Of a stretch of DNA of 5,523 nucleotides, positions 5,332-5,523 are shown in pieces; position 1 is the first letter of the stretch, and each line of letters opens with the position of its first letter. The stretch covers positions 1-5,523 of the forward strand of contig URTC01000136.1 in assembly GCA_900550765.1 (NCBI GenBank). Direction: 5' to 3'. The notes beneath the pieces are model-generated. The model worked only from the letters and a program-made list of their open reading frames with translations, did not search any database and was not told where the DNA came from. The position numbers and the translations under genes were made by a program. This DNA is from an uncultured Clostridia bacterium (GTDB taxonomy: Bacteria; Bacillota; Clostridia; Christensenellales; QALW01).

Positions 5332-5523
5332 TTATTTGATAGACGGAAGGATCTTTTCCACATCGTTGTGGGGACGGGGAATTACATGAACCGCAACGAC
5401 TTCGCCCAGTCTGGCTGCAGCGCTTCCGCCGGCCTCGGTGGCTGACTTTACAGCGCCTACGTCACCGCGAACCATAACGGATACCAGTCCGCTTCCGATC
5501 TTTTCGGTGCCGATGAGAACAAC
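5332..5523 (-). CDS. pduA: BMC-H hexameric shell protein, 5' end missing (runs off right edge)
   Basis: This is the upstream member of the tandem BMC-H pair. The last 63 codons and a TAA stop at 5332-5334 are inside; by alignment with the complete copy the visible part corresponds to residues 30-92, so the first 29 or so codons lie beyond the window. The pore loop TEKIGSGLV, including the serine equivalent to Ser40 of PduA, and [17 protein letters not shown] are present. It differs from its neighbour at three residues in the overlap (R for K67, V for I74, N for G82). The proteins would form identical or mixed hexamers. The 50-nt spacer to the next gene carries a small hairpin and an A/T-rich tract. 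The family call is certain; the N-terminus and the start are unseen. Confidence 0.95.
   Translation of the reverse strand, partial: VVLIGTEKIGSGLVSVMVRGDVGAVKSATEAGGSAAARLGEVVAVHVIPRPHNDVEKILPSIK

Larger units (their letters stand above)
5003..5523 (-). repeat. Tandem direct duplication of a BMC-H gene (329-nt offset)
   Basis: The two BMC-H genes align without gaps at an offset of 329 nt. In the part comparable here, 5091-5194 and 5420-5523 differ at one base of 104 (T5117 versus C5446, synonymous), while the 3' parts 5003-5090 and 5332-5419 differ at about 15 of 88 positions. The spacers and flanks show no clear repeat, so the duplicated unit is the gene itself. Confidence 0.9.

Noticed and set aside
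5003..5523. Tandem repeat as a mobile element or assembly artefact
   Set aside because: The two copies differ at about 16 positions in the visible overlap, have distinct spacers, and tandem BMC-H paralogs are common in compartment operons; no transposase or terminal repeats are present.

Overview
The window is a segment of a bacterial microcompartment (BMC) operon. Every gene in it lies on the minus strand, so transcription runs from the right edge to the left. In transcription order the genes are: a BMC-H hexamer shell protein (only its 3' part is inside), a second nearly identical BMC-H, a BMC-P (EutN/CcmL-type) vertex protein, a PduS-like flavo-iron-sulfur protein, a PduT-like BMC-T shell protein with pore cysteines, a DeoR-family regulator, a CoA-acylating aldehyde dehydrogenase (PduP-like), and a PduL phosphotransacylase cut off by the left edge. 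Spacers between genes run from 14 to 72 nt, most genes have a clear purine-rich ribosome binding site, and no gene on the plus strand is supported. No stretch over 300 bases lacks a gene. No operon promoter, terminator, tRNA, rRNA, CRISPR array or mobile element was recognised.

The genes form the common core of a catabolic metabolosome. The two BMC-H proteins, BMC-T and BMC-P would build facets and vertices. The aldehyde dehydrogenase would turn an aldehyde made inside the shell into acyl-CoA with reduction of NAD+. PduL would turn acyl-CoA into acyl-phosphate and release CoA for reuse. The PduS/PduT pair would handle electrons, with PduS at the shell and PduT offering a cysteine-lined pore that could hold an Fe-S cluster. 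Both visible cargo enzymes start with a short amphipathic helix of the encapsulation-peptide type.

The signature enzyme that makes the aldehyde (diol dehydratase, glycyl radical enzyme, ethanolamine lyase or aldolase) is not in the window, so the substrate cannot be read directly. The DeoR-family regulator inside the operon hints at a sugar-phosphate-linked substrate, such as the aldolase-type fucose/rhamnose or sugar-phosphate compartments, but this is inference.

The organism is probably an anaerobic Firmicute of the Clostridia. The reasons are strong AGGAGG-type ribosome binding sites, moderate GC content by eye, A/T-rich spacers and a Pdu/GRM-like gene set. The assignment is tentative. 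The most notable non-coding element is a 17-bp hairpin that fills most of the BMC-H/BMC-P spacer without a terminator U-tract.
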